Numbered from the stretch's first letter, positions 37,650-49,650 are shown. The stretch: 64,000 nt of DNA from Hydractinia symbiolongicarpus (GCF_029227915.1 NC_079877.1:16912851-16976850), one strand, 5' to 3'. The notes: generated by a model from the sequence alone, not told the origin. Translations and numbers: made by a program.

Positions 37650-39013
37650 TCGTATTTTTTAAATTGTTATTAGCAATTCGGGGCGCATTAGTGGTAACTA
37701 TGGCTAGTAATAGCCGTATTTTGTCTGTGTGTTCAAAAGGGTTACCGTATCCTGTTACGGAAACACGAAATGTTATATATAAAGGACGGTCGACCCCGTG
37801 GATTTTTCCACAGGTTAACGACTATCTATATTATCTTTTTAACGGGTTAGCCCGTCCTTTATATTCACCCGTTGCAACAAAGTGGATAAAAATATATCGC
37901 ATTTGATATTCGTGTTTCCGTAACATCATTTTCTAACTCAGCAGGGGGTCCGCGCAGAGACAGACAGACGGAATACGGCTATTATTATAAAGATAGTCGC
38001 TGCCCGTGGAAAAATCCACGGGTTCGCCTGTCCTTTATTTTACCTGTAGCAACAAAGCGGGTAAAAATGTATCGCATTTGATATTCGTCTTTCCTTTACA
38101 TCATTTTCTAACTCAGCGGGGAGTCCTCGCAGAGACAGACAGACGACGGCTGTTATTATAGGGCGAACCTGTGGATTTTTCCACGGGTTCGCCCGTCCTT
38201 TATATTTACCTGTCGCAACAAAGTGGATAAAAATATATCGCATTTGATATTCGTGTTTCCGTAACATCTTTTTCTAACTCAGCGGGAAGTCAGCGCAGAG
38301 ACAGACAGACGACGGCTATTATTATAGAGATAATAGCCGTATTCTGTCTGTGTCCGCGAAAGCCGCGTCCCGTAACGGAAACACGAATTTTTAAAAATGC
38401 GCACCAATACAAAATGCGATATATTTTTGTCCACTTTGTTGCAACGGGTTGATTTAAAGGACGGCGACCCCGTAGATTTTTCCACGGGCTAACGATTAGT
38501 CTATACTTATAATACCCATATACGTCTGTCTGTCTGACTGTCACGCAGAATGGTATCTTAGCTGCGCAAGTAGCGAGACGCACGCAATGCGGTATAATAA
38601 GGACGGCGAACCCGTGGATTTTTTCACGGGCTAACGGCTAGTCTCTTCAATAATAGCCGTATTTTGTCTGTGTGTCCGCGAAAGCCGCGTCCCGTAACGG
38701 AAATACGAAATTTTTAAAATGTGCACCAATACCAAATGCGATATATTTTTGTCCACTTTGTTGCAACGGGTAAATTTAAAGGACGGTCTACCCTGTGAAT
38801 TTTTCCACGGCCTAACGACTAGTCTATATTATAATACCCGTATACGTCTGTCTGTCTGTCACGCAAAATGGTAGCTTAGCTGCGCAAGTAGCGATACGCA
38901 CGCAATGCGGTATAAAAAGGACGGGCGAACCCGTGGATTTTTCCACGGGCTAACGACTAGTCTATATTAAAATACCCGTATACGTCTGTATGTCTGTCTG
39001 TCACGCAAAATGG
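37650..39013. mobile_element. Complex tandem and inverted array of Helitron-like units
   Basis: At least nine units of about 120-185 bp follow each other. Units at about 37670-37808 and 38330-39013 read on the plus strand, with CTAG/TCT junctions near 38497, 38640, 38820 and 38962. Units between about 37812 and 38330 are inverted. Two subfamilies alternate: one with CGCAAAATGGTA and GCACGCAATGCGGTATAA, one with CGTAACGGAAACACGAA and TCCACTTTGTTGC. Most end with the CCCGTGGATTTTTCCACGGG hairpin, sometimes with a point change, about 11 bp before CTAG. Non-coding. Confidence 0.7.
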
Positions 39014-39524
39014 TATGCCGCCAGTTTACAATTTGTTCTTTATGCAAAGCTGCAACACAAGACACAAAGATTTATTGATAAAACATTACATGAAAATAGG
39101 ATGTGGGGGGTCGAGAGATGTAAAATGTGAGAATTGATGACATCAATGTTCAAGTTTGATTCCACATACTTATATCATTTTGAATAATTATACGAAAAAC
39201 GAGTTCAACTAATTACGTGACCAGTCAACTAATTACAACTAACAAATAAAAAACTTGCTTAAAGGACTTTCTTGCTCCCTTCATTCTTTCTAAGTGTCCC
39301 AACCAACTTAATTTTCACTGCAGTTTATATTGTATATAAATAGTAAGTAATGAATATAATAAAAGTAATAGCTTCTACAATAGTTTTTTTAGAAAGAGGA
39401 CAAGTACATGCAAACAATAAAACAAATGAAAATAAAAATAAAGTTAATGACTTTTCACGATAATTCGTTTTTCAAATATTCGCGAAAATTTACCCGCACC
39501 AGGATTACCGGTGTCACCGAAATT
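39014..39524. other. Gap without recognisable features
   Basis: A+T-rich spacer between the Helitron-like array and a TIR element. Confidence 0.35.
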
Positions 39525-40514
39525 CTTAACTCCCTAAATAATGACTCCCCAGTCATAATAAACTAGTTTAAAATTACCCCCCAGTTAAGTAAACTAGCTT
39601 ATTATAACTCCCCAGTCATAATAAACTAGTGAATTGTTACCCCCTAAAGTCAACATTTCCTAGGAAATAATAACTCCCCCAGTTTATTTTGACTCCCTTA
39701 TATCTTTTTAGATAGAACGGTAGAAAGTCAGTTCAGTTACTAAATTTTATATGACCAAAACTTTACCCGACTTTATGACCTGAACTGAAAAAAATGGTTT
39801 TTATGATTTAAAAGATCTAGTACAATTTAGCAAATTTTCAAAGCTAATTGGTCAGAAGTGACAAAACTTGCTGTAAAAAAACAAGACTACAGAATATGCA
39901 GCACAGTAGATAAGATCTTTTTTTTAAAAAATCCTAGCAAAGTTACAAATTAATAAAAATAGGGAAGAATAAAGACACTGTACCCGTAAAGTAAAGATAA
40001 GGTGTGTTTTTTATGAATGTTAAAAAATCGTCAAAAAATTGATAGAAATAGTAGAAAACGTAGCAAAGGCTAAGATCAACATGAAAAAATAAATCTCTTG
40101 GTAATTTGTGATGTCTTTTGTGAAAGAGTTGTTTAGTGTGTATTTTTAGTACAAAAGTAATATGAGAAAAATCCTTCAGTTTGCGTGCTTTCAATGAAAT
40201 GAAAAAAGCTCTTTTCTGATAAATAAAAGAGAACAAAAAAAGTTGTAGAGAATACAAAAGCAAGAAAACTTCTTGCTCATAGAAATAGAAACTAAAATAA
40301 CGTCAAAGTGGGTTAAGCCTAAGGAAAAAGTATTTTCTATCTGAATATTTTTTGGTTTCAAATATACTTTAATTTCATTAAGTGGCTTTACCTTTTAAAC
40401 TTCTTTTGAAAAATAAGGGGAGTGTTTATTAACTGGGGGAGTCATTATTTACTAGGTTTTTATAATTCTCTAGTTTATTTTCACCCCGGGAGTCATCTTC
40501 CACAGGGAGTTAAG
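39525..40514. mobile_element. Non-autonomous TIR element with clustered subterminal repeats
   Basis: CTTAACTCCCT at 39525-39535 is inverted at 40504-40514. Inside both ends, blocks of the type ACTCCCCAGTCATAATAAACTAG recur: four on the left (39545-39690) and two or three, inverted, on the right (40420-40500). The central 700 bp has no convincing coding capacity. Clustered subterminal repeats of this kind usually bind a transposase; family unknown. Confidence 0.65.
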
Positions 40515-41859
40515 ATAATCTGCTACACCCGAAATATCAATTTTCGCAGTTACTAGGAACGATTAATTTGCTAAAATTAAACTTAACCCCATGGAATTTG
40601 TCTCGATAGAATGTTGACTACTGTTACAGTCAGTCGATTTCTTTGGCAGCTATTTATTAATTTTTCTTTTTCAAGCATTTCTTAAATATCCATAGGCGTT
40701 TGCAGTGATTCCATTAATATAACGATCTTCGCTTTGGAGTGCATATTGTTGTCATTGGTGCTTTTTCGGTTGTTTTTGTTAAGAAGAGAAAATGAAAACT
40801 AAATTCGTAAGCATGTTTAATTTTGTATAATCTCTTGATATAAGCAGGTTCAAGGGTTACCTTTTTTAACCCTATCTACCATGGGCTTTTTTGCCAGTGT
40901 AACCTTGTGGGGATGTGGTGGGGGTGTATATAAAATGGCCACGATAAGTACTGAATAATAGAAAGACTTATACAAATATGTCTTTCAGAAAAAGTACAGA
41001 AACAGCACTTTTTTGCTCTTATAAAAAATGAAATTTTTAAAAAATGTACCCATTGACAAAAAATGGCAGAAAATTCCATAAAATTACAAAAACCCAGGAA
41101 CTTAAAGTTTAAAAAGGGCTATCAGAATCTATATTTTAATTAGGAAAAGTCACAAGATTTTAGCAACAAATTATATACAGATCGAAAATTATGCCTAATT
41201 AAAAATGTCGCGGGAACTCCTCATTTCTAGGCACAATACGGTCCATTTAGGCCTGAAATAAAATTGCGAAATTGTAGATTCATGAAAATAATTCCAAAAT
41301 CTGAAAATGGTGAAAACGCGAAAAAATAAATCTTCGTTTTGGAAAGATTTTTACGAGATTTTAAAATAGAGTGTGAGAAGTTGACAACGGACAAAGATAC
41401 ACAAAATTTAGATTTATGTGAAACTAGGCAACAGATGTTAAAGTCCAGTGGTCTGACAAACATAGTAAAAAACTTTTGAAAAAGCAAACATCGCAACGTT
41501 TGTCGGTATGTTGTGACCAATGTACCTGCAACTCCCATCACCAATATAAATACGCTTCATATTTGTGATACTTCTACTCTGTTTGGTTATAAGAGTAGTT
41601 GTTTTAGATGTTATCAATCAATAAAATGACACCGATGTTATAAAAGAAAATTACTAATAAAAACACTTTCGAAGTAATGCTGAAATGAATTTATTTATTT
41701 ATTGCTTGTGCCCTATCCCTACTGACAGCCCAATTGATAAGCATGCGCGTAACGACACTCTTCCGCGCAAAAATTTCCTAAGATAAATATAAGACATGCA
41801 GATTATTTATTCGTATCTTTTATTCAACTTGTTGTTTTGATTGTAACCACACAAATGCC
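40515..41859. other. Gap without recognisable features
   Basis: A+T-rich; minus-strand open frames at 40876-41079 and 41227-41544 have no family resemblance or splice support. Confidence 0.35.
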
Positions 41860-41953
41860 CAACCTCGTTCCCAGGGGATTTTGCCTTGTTTTGATGAAGT
41901 TGATCCACCCGTTATAAAGGCTCAGGAGCCACAAGACCCAGGGAACGAGGTTG
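41860..41953. mobile_element. 94-bp palindromic-end element (tiny MITE)
   Basis: Begins CAACCTCGTTCCCAGGG and ends CCCAGGGAACGAGGTTG, a perfect 17-bp inverted repeat around a 60-bp core. A degenerate end copy lies near 4960, supporting a dispersed family. Confidence 0.7.
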
Positions 41954-42975
41954 AAAAATGCCACATAACAAATATTGAAAATAATTTTAATTTTAATAAT
42001 TAAATGAACATTTTAGCTATTTTGGCTAAAATTAAAACCCTTTGAGGCGCCAACGTAACAAATATTATTCACATTTAAAAATAAATTTTTGGGGAGTTTA
42101 TTACGTGTTTTTTTTTTTATACTTATAAAAATTATTCACACGTGAAAACTAAATTATAACGCCCACGGGCGTCAAAGGGCGGTAAAAGCGAAGGGCGCAA
42201 GTTATTCGAACAACTTTAGTCATATAAACCTAAATGTTACCATTTTAAGTCCATTATATGCTAAACATAATTGGAACAGTGCCTTTCATAATGGGCGTGG
42301 CACACTATCTGCTGTAAATTTTTGAATTTTTTTTCTATATTTTTGTTTCAAAATGATAAAAAGTCAGGTGCTGTGAGTTTCAGGGTAATACCATTTATGG
42401 TTCCAGAGATATTAACGACAGTATGCCAAGTAGGGCATTTTTGCGCCCCACCGGCCTGAATAGGGTTAAGACAAATTTAAAAGTAAATGATCAAGTGTTT
42501 TTGTTTTGAAGTAGGAGAATAGACGGAAAGTATTAAAGCGGTGTATTTTCCATTGAGATTTTTTTTTCCACATTTTTGTTAACCAGATAGAAAATTGCAC
42601 GTTGAACATATTAGTCCCGATTAATAAGAGAGGTCGAACTGATATTTGCAAGTGTACGAAAGAAACTGTAAATAAGCAAAGTTAAGGTTGATACCGCACA
42701 AGCTTGGTACTTCATTTTGTTGCTCCAATCAATATTCCTGCGTTTGTTGCAGGTTTTTATAGTGGAACCTGAGTTACGTAAACCAAATATTTGTTCTATT
42801 TTAGGGTTTAACTTCTCCAGTTGTCGACGAAGTATGGCAGTGTTCTGGAAGCTGGCTAGGTGTTGACATTAGAAGATGAACCTCCTTAAAATAAAATATA
42901 ATTAAAGAGTCAGCTGCGTTGTTAGCTTTTCCCGTTAGATAAAGTTGTTAAGTGCTGCAAAAATAGCTCTCTTAA
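41954..42975. other. Gap without recognisable features
   Basis: Mostly A+T-rich; a short G+C-richer patch near 42155-42205 is unexplained. A possible acceptor at about 42804 opens a frame of only about 24 residues before a stop. Confidence 0.3.
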
Positions 42976-43257
42976 CAAAATGAAGTATCTCCTTTTCGTA
43001 CTAAAACTAGAAATCTATCATCGCCCGATTTTCGCACAAAAACAGAACATATTGTTCCACTGTCTGCCCAAACAAAAGTCGCTAACACTATAAAAACACA
43101 TACCCGGACAGTAATACTTAGATCTTTAGCTGATTTGGGCTATTCCAGGGCTGTACCAAAGATAATCCCACATTGTCTTGACGCTTCGGAATCTGATGTG
43201 TCATTTAGTGTGGAATCGATGACATTCTTTACGGTAAACAAACTAATTTCATTGAAG
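42976..43257 (+). other. Unassigned open stretch with a possible 3' splice donor
   Basis: One frame stays open from just after a TAA at about 42973 through 43257, where TTTACG is followed by a good donor GTAAAC. The peptide of about 94 residues is compositionally ordinary (for example ILRSLADLGYSRAVPKIIP), unlike the random frames around it. It could be an exon or transposon coding debris. No family recognised, and no convincing acceptor was found at its left end. Confidence 0.3.
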
Positions 43258-43414
43258 GTTTTCTCTTTCTTAAGCAGATAAGAGAACAAAACGAAGCAAT
43301 TCTTTTAGAAAGTAATCTTTAAAGGCTAGTTTTCATAGAAAAGCTGGGCTGTACCAATCAATTTAGCTCATGTTGAAGGAAGATGTTAATTGCCGGTACT
43401 TTTTATGCTAATAC

Positions 43415-44520
43415 TGTAGATAGATAGATATGTATTTTTCGCCGTTATATAAATGTTACAGGTTTTAATTTCTCTAAATATTTACAAAAATGGCTGGGGC
43501 AAAAAGAAGGCACAAGTTGCCTTATCACCAAGCCCCGTTTTTAAGCAAAAAGGAGAGAGTTCGAATAATATTAAAATAGATATCAAATATAGTAAAGAAA
43601 TATGTTAACTATACAAAAGTCTATATACGAGTGTGTATCTAAATATATTTATAAATGTCTATAAGTTCTGTCGTTAATAATTTTGTTTTTAAGTTTTTCT
43701 TAAAAAATTTAAGAGTTTCGTTTGTTTTAATACACCTTTCCCGAATTTCATAAATTATAATAATTATTACGTCATCCAAAACTTTATAATGGTTCTATGC
43801 TCTTTAGATAAAGATATTAAGATAGAATATTAAATTATTATGACAAAACTGAAGTTTTTAGAGCAATATAATATTCTGGTTGGATTTTATGTAGATTTAA
43901 AGAAAATAATTATTTTGAAAACGAGGCTATTCTTGGAAAGCTCGGCTATATGAAGGGTTTGACCGTACTTTTCGGTTCGCAATTGAGGCACTTAACGAAC
44001 AGAAATATTTACGAAATTAGGTATTTTGTTCTACCTTTTGCTAAGGAACTTAGGGATAGAAATCATTTTTAGTATCGACCTCTTTAATTGAGTTTGACAT
44101 AATTAGGAAATTCGGGAAAGGTCTATTGCATGAGATAAAAAAGTATTCCAAAGGTATGGTCCCCCATGTCTAATTGAAAATGTGCTAGACTTTAATAAAA
44201 TTTTTGCTACTTCATAATTATTTTTTGAAAATCTGGTATTATATTTATGTTGTATTGAACTAAATTGGGTAGTAAACAATTTTGGTGTTATGTTCTGTTT
44301 TATCTTATACATAAAAAGTAAAACTTGATGTATATATAATTGATAGACGTTCGAAGCCTCAATTTGAAGAAATAAGTGTTGTGTTGGTGCATGTCTGTCT
44401 AAACTAAAAACTATGCGACAAGCTTGCTTTTGTTTATTATATGATTTTTTTTAATTTATTCACGTTATTACTTGCTCAACATATGTTACAATATGATAAG
44501 TAACGTGTATGAAAGAAAAA
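43415..44520 (-). mobile_element. 5'-truncated LINE, 3' end of reverse-transcriptase ORF and 3' UTR
   Basis: On the minus strand, starting near 44520, decayed coding reads LKKII, KQKQACRIVFSLDRHAPT, LYIHQVLLFMYKIKQN, HKYNTRFSKNNY and FSIRHGGPYLWNTFLS. That is the conserved region after the reverse-transcriptase core in animal CR1/L2-like LINEs. Stops and frameshifts are frequent. A second C-terminal block (EIRERCIKTNETLKFFKKNL) appears at 43660-43760. The 3' end is a G/C-bearing UTR followed by a TATC-type microsatellite at about 43419-43432, a common LINE tail. 5' truncation is the usual fate of LINE copies. Confidence 0.65.
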
Positions 44521-44616
44521 TAGAGAAATATATTTGTAGGTTCTGGCGCACCTCAATTAAATTGTTAACAGTATAAATATATCACTAAAAAACACTCCTT
44601 GGTCATCATGCGCAAA

Positions 44617-44643
44617 TTGAATTAGGGAAATCCCCTAATTCAA
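44617..44643. terminator. Hairpin at the left side of E1
   Basis: Arms TTGAATTAGGG and CCCTAATTCAA are perfectly complementary (11 bp) around a 5-base loop. It lies between the LINE remnant and the first E1 gene, 70 bp before its ATG. It matches the hairpins found at gene ends inside E1 and E2, so it may mark the end of a lost neighbouring gene. Confidence 0.5.
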
Positions 44644-44713
44644 AAAAACTGTGCCAGATTTGTCCATGTAAGAATTTATGGATAAAGTTTTTTTCATATA
44701 ATAAAGAGACAAA

Positions 44714-44845
44714 ATGAGTTTTTCTAGAAATGCAATCAGCGCAATATACAATACTGTATCAGCACCAGTGGCATCCACTACCAATGCTCTTGCCACTCGA
44801 TTGCAGAGTGTGCGGGATATTGTTAGCGACTATTACGAGAAGTAA
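44714..44845 (+). CDS. Small E1 protein, possibly the separated N-terminus of the polymerase polyprotein
   Basis: ATG behind an A-rich leader (ATAATAAAGAGACAAA) opens 43 codons: MSFSRNAISAIYNTVSAPVA followed by a helical segment ending SDYYEK and TAA. The polymerase-linked frames resume about 5 bases later in another phase, so this may be the N-terminal part of the following gene after a frameshift. No function is recognised. Confidence 0.45.
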   Translation: MSFSRNAISAIYNTVSAPVASTTNALATRLQSVRDIVSDYYEK

Positions 44846-44849
44846 AGGA

Positions 44850-47800
44850 CGAAATAAAAAAGGACTTAATCTTTACGATGGGATCGAACAGGAAGCACAG
44901 AAAGACCATATCGAAGACCTTCAGGACGACTTATACGAAGAGCCAGCTGACCTCACTCCTCAGGAGCATAAACATGCACTACAAAAAAACATTTGGAAGT
45001 TTCCGGATACCCGGTGTTAAAAAAGCTGACGTTGATAGCTATCTAGCCCTGATTCGACCGCATGTGGAGCAATTGATTATTGAACAGGTGGAAGATATGG
45101 GTTCTGCTAAAATGCAACTGTCAATGTGGATCATAAAAAAAGATCATGCTTGCTGTCCAACCTAATGCAGAAGATTTCGATGGAGGAGCGGAGGATTTAT
45201 ACAATATGTATGCGAACATTGATCAATACGCAAGAGCTGAAAAGCCATTTAATAGCAGACTCATGCAGGTATTTCAAGGCAGTGATGTAAATGAGCTGCT
45301 GGATACAATATGTTTGCACAAATAAGGGTTTATGTGGAAAATCCAGCGTTGCCACAGAGCGGGTTTACAATCGATCGAATAATGCACATGGATATCGATT
45401 TTCATAAACTACAGCTTACACGAGGATCATCCTATATAAAATTACCTAAATGGATCAGTACAAAAAAGGCTATCATCAACCCAAAGAATGAAATATCAGG
45501 ATGGTCAACAGCAGTTCAAGGTCCCGTTTGCGATATATGCCGATTTTGAAAGTTAAGTCATCCCAGTGGAAGATCGCAGAGAAAGCAAGACCATAAAAAT
45601 AAACAAGCATGTACCATAAGGCTGGTGCACATATAGCACATTTGTCGGAGACGTACTAGATCCACTGACAACATATCGTAGCAAGGATTGCGTTGAAAAA
45701 TTTATAGGGCACTTGGAAAATGAGATAAAGAGGTTTTAATATACGTATCCACAGTAGCCAATAAAATATATGAAATATATAAGTTTCAACATCAAGATCA
45801 TGGTGCCATTAGCAGGCGTTACAAATTCTAGCGGGGAGCAAGTATTAAAAAATATCGAGCTTCGATTTATCGACAGTTTTCAATTCATGGCATCAAGCTT
45901 AGATAAGTTATCAAGTAATTTAATTGGAACAAACACTAGTGATATGAAATGTCAACATTGTACGGGTAAGTGCTTAGAATTTAAGGGTATAAATGATGAT
46001 TATTTTGCAAGACTTTTTTGTAAAAATTGTAAGTTAGAAACTGTAAAACAATTAAATCAAGAAAAATTAAAGTTCAACCTACCCTCAATGGCAAAATTCT
46101 TTGATAAGGATGATATATTTCGATTAATGATTCGAAAGGGGGTTTATCCCTATTTATAGTCAATTGAATATGGACTGCGTATCTGACATCGATTATAGGC
46201 ATGCGCAAAGACCTAGCATTGTATCGCGCCAGAGGGTGATCAAGTGACTCTCGGTGACTACCATGACCTTGCCACCGACGTACTCTTAGTACTATTTTAG
46301 GAGCGTATCAGCCCTTAAAATTAGCGTCTGTATTCAGCACTGCCGACGTAATTGCCGACGTTAAATACGAAGATACCGCTGTTGCATCGGCAAAAAAATT
46401 GCCGACGTAATTTTGTTGTGAAATTTTTAAATAACAATAATTTTGATTTTGTTTGAGCTTCTTTCACTCAATGCGACTATAAGATAATTAAATTCGATTT
46501 CCAGTAAGCTAGGCCATTAGGCTGAACTAAAGCGTCACCAAAATCAAAAAGCTTATGAATGCCAAAATTAAAAATGGTCGGTGTTATTATGAAGAACGTA
46601 AGGCATAGAGAACATTAAAGTCGGGGACCCTTTCCTTCATGCTGACACTCTTATGCTCGGCTGGTGCATTACACTGAGACTCGAATGAAAAACGGAAGAC
46701 CATTTGGAACTATGCCACAAGTCAGTCCGAACTTCATCATCACAGAGAATACTGCGAGAAGAGTGTGCATCCATGCAAGTTAAATATAATCAGAACATGG
46801 GAGAGGTTAGGTGTCGTGTACCTTAATATAGCTTTCGGACGAATGTTCTCGTAATGTAATACCAAAGAAAAAAAATTGAATAAAGTTTAAAAAACTTTTT
46901 AAAAGGGGAAAGAGAAATCAAATATGTTTAGTAATAATAATCGAAAAAAATTGTATATCGTATTAAAAAGAAGTCCAGAAGTTCTTTCTCCCAAAGGACA
47001 CAGCAGGCAATAATTCAGCCCTGCCCTCGGTTTTGTGAGAAGAGATGTTCTGCGAAGACTCTAACAATTGAGTCTCCTGTACAGTTTTGCTTCATGTTAA
47101 ACCGGTGACAAGCATTTTCGAAGCATGTCACCGACGACTTCTGCGATATACAACCTAATGATGCTCTAACCTAATGAATTTATCTCGAAACATAAAAAGC
47201 CAGTTGGCAGTGGTCTTTTAAACTAACAAAGTTCACCATCCGGAAGTTATGCTAATTCCCATTTTTCACTTGCTTAGGAGATCAATGCATCAAAATTATG
47301 AGAGGTCTACCTCTAATAAAACGTGAATGACGAAAGTTATTGCCAGCTAAAAAATTTCACTAAAAAAAATTGCCGACGCAAATCAGTTGAAATGTATCTC
47401 ACGTCCGCAGTTTTATTGCCGACGTAAAAAAATTCTAATTTCAATGGCTTGTGTATGCATTAAAAATTATAACTTGGATCCTGCACATTTTTACAGTGCT
47501 CCTGGACTAGCATGGAAGGCTTCATTAAAATGGAATTGAGTTAGAGTTACTCCCGGATCCTGACATGCACCTCATGTTTGAAAAAGGTATTCGAGGTGGC
47601 ATTGTACGGGCTGTTCATCGCTATGCCAAGGCAAACAACAATTACATGGGCGATCAATATAATAAGGATGAAGAATCGTCGTACTTACAATACCTCGATG
47701 TCAACAATCTTTACGGATGGGTTATCTACTAGAGCATGGCTTTACATGGATAATTAATGTCGATATGCTTACACCCCAAAGGATCGCAAAACTAGTGAAG

Positions 47801-48704
47801 AAAAATAAGCACGAGTACATATTGTAAGTTGATATGGATTACCCAGCGGATCTGCATAAAAAAAATAATGAGCTGTCGTTTTTGCCGGAGCGGATGACGA
47901 TTGCAAAGGTGGAAAAATTGGTACCAAACTTGCGAAACGAGCGTAAGTATGTCGTGCATATTAGAGCGCTAAACGAAGCACTAAAACATGATCTAATTCT
48001 CAAAAAAGTGCACCGAGCCTTATATTCATATGAACACCAAATTGAGGACTGGTGCTAAGAACGATTTTGAAAAGGACTTTTTTAAATTAATGAACCTGTC
48101 CGGGAAAACGATGGAAAATATCCGCAACCATCGTGATATAAAACTGGCCACTAGCGAGAAAGCGTATCAAAAATATGTAATGAAGCCCAATTTTAAGGAT
48201 GCTCATGCATTTAGCAAAAATTTAATTGGTGTTAAAATGGGTAAAACAGAGATTAAAATGAATAAACTAGTATATCTTGGGCAAGCTATATTAGATATGA
48301 GTAAACTGATCATGTATGCGTTTCATTACGATTACATGCAACTAAAATATGGGAGTAAAATCCAACTCTGCTATATGGACACGGATAGTTTCGTTTATTA
48401 TATCAAAACTGAAAATTTTTATAGGGATATCGCGGGCGATGTCGAAATGAGACTTGACACGAGTGGATATACAGGGGAGGACGGGAGGTCACTTCCAATT
48501 GGAATGAATAATAATAAAAAAGTTGTGGGATTGATGAAGGACGAATTGGGTGGAAAAATTATGACAGAATTTGTTGCACTGAGGGCAAACTTATATGCAT
48601 ATAAAACATTAGAAAAGGAAGACAAACGATGTAAGGGTGTTAAAAAATGCGTAATTAAAAAATCAAACAACATTGACGATTATAAAAAATGCTTAAATGC
48701 CTAG
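44850..48704 (+). pseudogene. E1 B-family DNA polymerase (protein-primed type), heavily broken
   Basis: Coding blocks recur in changing frames. The N-terminal region (about 44860-45165, 45310-45549) includes MDIDFHKLQLTRGSSYIKLP. A middle block (45770-46160) carries ELRFIDSFQFMASSLDKL and ends MIRKGVYPY; a block near 46220 has GDYHDLATDVLL. After the insertion come [25 protein letters not shown] and LDVNNLYGW (motif A). The longest intact stretch, 48030-48704, has a motif-B-like KLMNLSGKTMENIRNH and the catalytic YMDTDSFVY. The order exonuclease, motif A, B, C identifies a PolB of Polinton type. Lesions: at least six frameshifts, in-frame stops, a deletion around 45750 and a 1.1-kb insertion. 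Motif B has also lost residues. Confidence 0.85.
46305..47440. mobile_element. Unclassified 1.1-kb insertion inside the E1 polymerase
   Basis: Polymerase coding stops after TDVLL and resumes with the next conserved block about 1.1 kb later, where only some 10 residues should lie between. The insert carries direct repeats of ATTGCCGACG at each end: near 46350 and 46408 on the left, near 47371 and 47422 on the right, with similar spacing. A G+C-richer core at about 46610-46850 ends with an A-rich stretch (AATAAAGTTTAAAAAAC). No coding capacity is recognised. Confidence 0.55.
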
Positions 48705-48877
48705 ACAAGGGTATAAATCTCTAAAAAGTCAGGTACTATGATCTCAACATTGGCTGTTTGGTACGACTACTCTGATGAGTAAATCGGTAAATGAAACGTG
48801 AATGGGATATTGATGTTGATGCTATGTATTACAATAATTCTACCGTATATATGTATCGTACCGTATATTCTTATGTT

Positions 48878-49250
48878 TTGATGTTGTTGATACTCTTCCG
48901 GAATCCTTACAACAAGAAAAACCTATCGAAAAACGTCAAGCTTTGAAGGATGCTATACGTTAAGGCAAGGGGCATCTATTATCAAAAAAATGTACTGAGG
49001 GCTTCGTGGACAAGGCGCCAGACGACGCGATTGAAAAAGTATATTCTGAATATGTTCAACGTGAAATCCATGAGAAGGAAGAAAAACGGTCAAAGCACTG
49101 TCTTCCCATGCAATTAGTATTTACGCCAATGTTGTAGGTAACGTTGTACAACACCAGTGCTGAAAATTTAAAAAAATATATATCGAGGACGATCCAATTA
49201 TCAAAGATTCGATGGCTGACTTAGGTATCCTCGTGTACGCTGCGTTTTGA
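48878..49250 (+). pseudogene. E1 copy of the conserved 'KRQALKDA' protein
   Basis: Reads PIEKRQALKDAI, a stop, then GHLLSKKCTEGFVDKAPDD and AIEKVYSEYVQREIHEKEEK before a frame change. It is the counterpart of the E2 gene at 54549-55074 and sits at the same place, after the polymerase and before the small genes. One nonsense codon and at least two frameshifts make it a pseudogene. Function unknown; the helical Lys/Glu-rich sequence suggests a structural role. Confidence 0.6.
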
Positions 49251-49409
49251 AAATTTTAGCGCCCCTTCTCGTCGTTGCTCATACAGTCAATCATGTTGAA
49301 GTTTTGTCCAATCAAAGAACAAATGAAACCGTGGAAGAAGAAAAAGATAATGGGGAAGGAATAATATGTCAAAACAAGTTGCAGGATTATATGAAAAATA
49401 TAATCAAAC

Positions 49410-49589
49410 ATGACAAAATTGCACTTGAAGGTTAAGCATGGACTCCATCCAAGCTTTGATGCATGGCTCAGCTATGGCCTTGATATGAAGCGAAAAATCA
49501 TACTCACTCCACCCGCAGGTAGGTTTCCAGCTCATGAGTTGGAATTAGGCGAAAAAAAATCAAAATTCTATTATGAGAAAGGGGTTTGA
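49410..49589 (+). CDS. Small E1 protein, unknown function
   Basis: ATG preceded by ATAATCAAAC opens 59 codons rich in basic and aromatic residues (HPSFDAWLSYGLDMKRKI, LGEKKSKFYYEKG). It overlaps the end of the preceding reading frame and ends just before the hairpin at 49608. It occupies the position that in E2 holds the MGNSLSK protein, but the two proteins are not clearly alike. A frame change near its end could hide a slightly longer original. Confidence 0.45.
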   Translation: MTKLHLKVKHGLHPSFDAWLSYGLDMKRKIILTPPAGRFPAHELELGEKKSKFYYEKGV

Positions 49590-49607
49590 GATTAGTGTGA
49601 TTTAAAT

Positions 49608-49633
49608 TTTTATAGAGGTCATCCTCTGTAAAA
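49608..49633 (+). terminator. Gene-end hairpin in E1
   Basis: TTTTATAGAGG pairs with CCTCTGTAAAA across a TCAT loop: 11 bp with one U.G wobble. The wobble forms only in plus-strand RNA, which matches the direction of the gene ending just before it. The next ATG (49651) follows 17 bases later. Confidence 0.6.
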
Positions 49634-49650
49634 TAATACTAATAAAATAA

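Noticed and set aside
46610-46850. Structured small RNA gene in the insertion core
   Set aside because: Looked for snRNA, 5S, SRP and tRNA signatures; none fits, only an A-rich tail.
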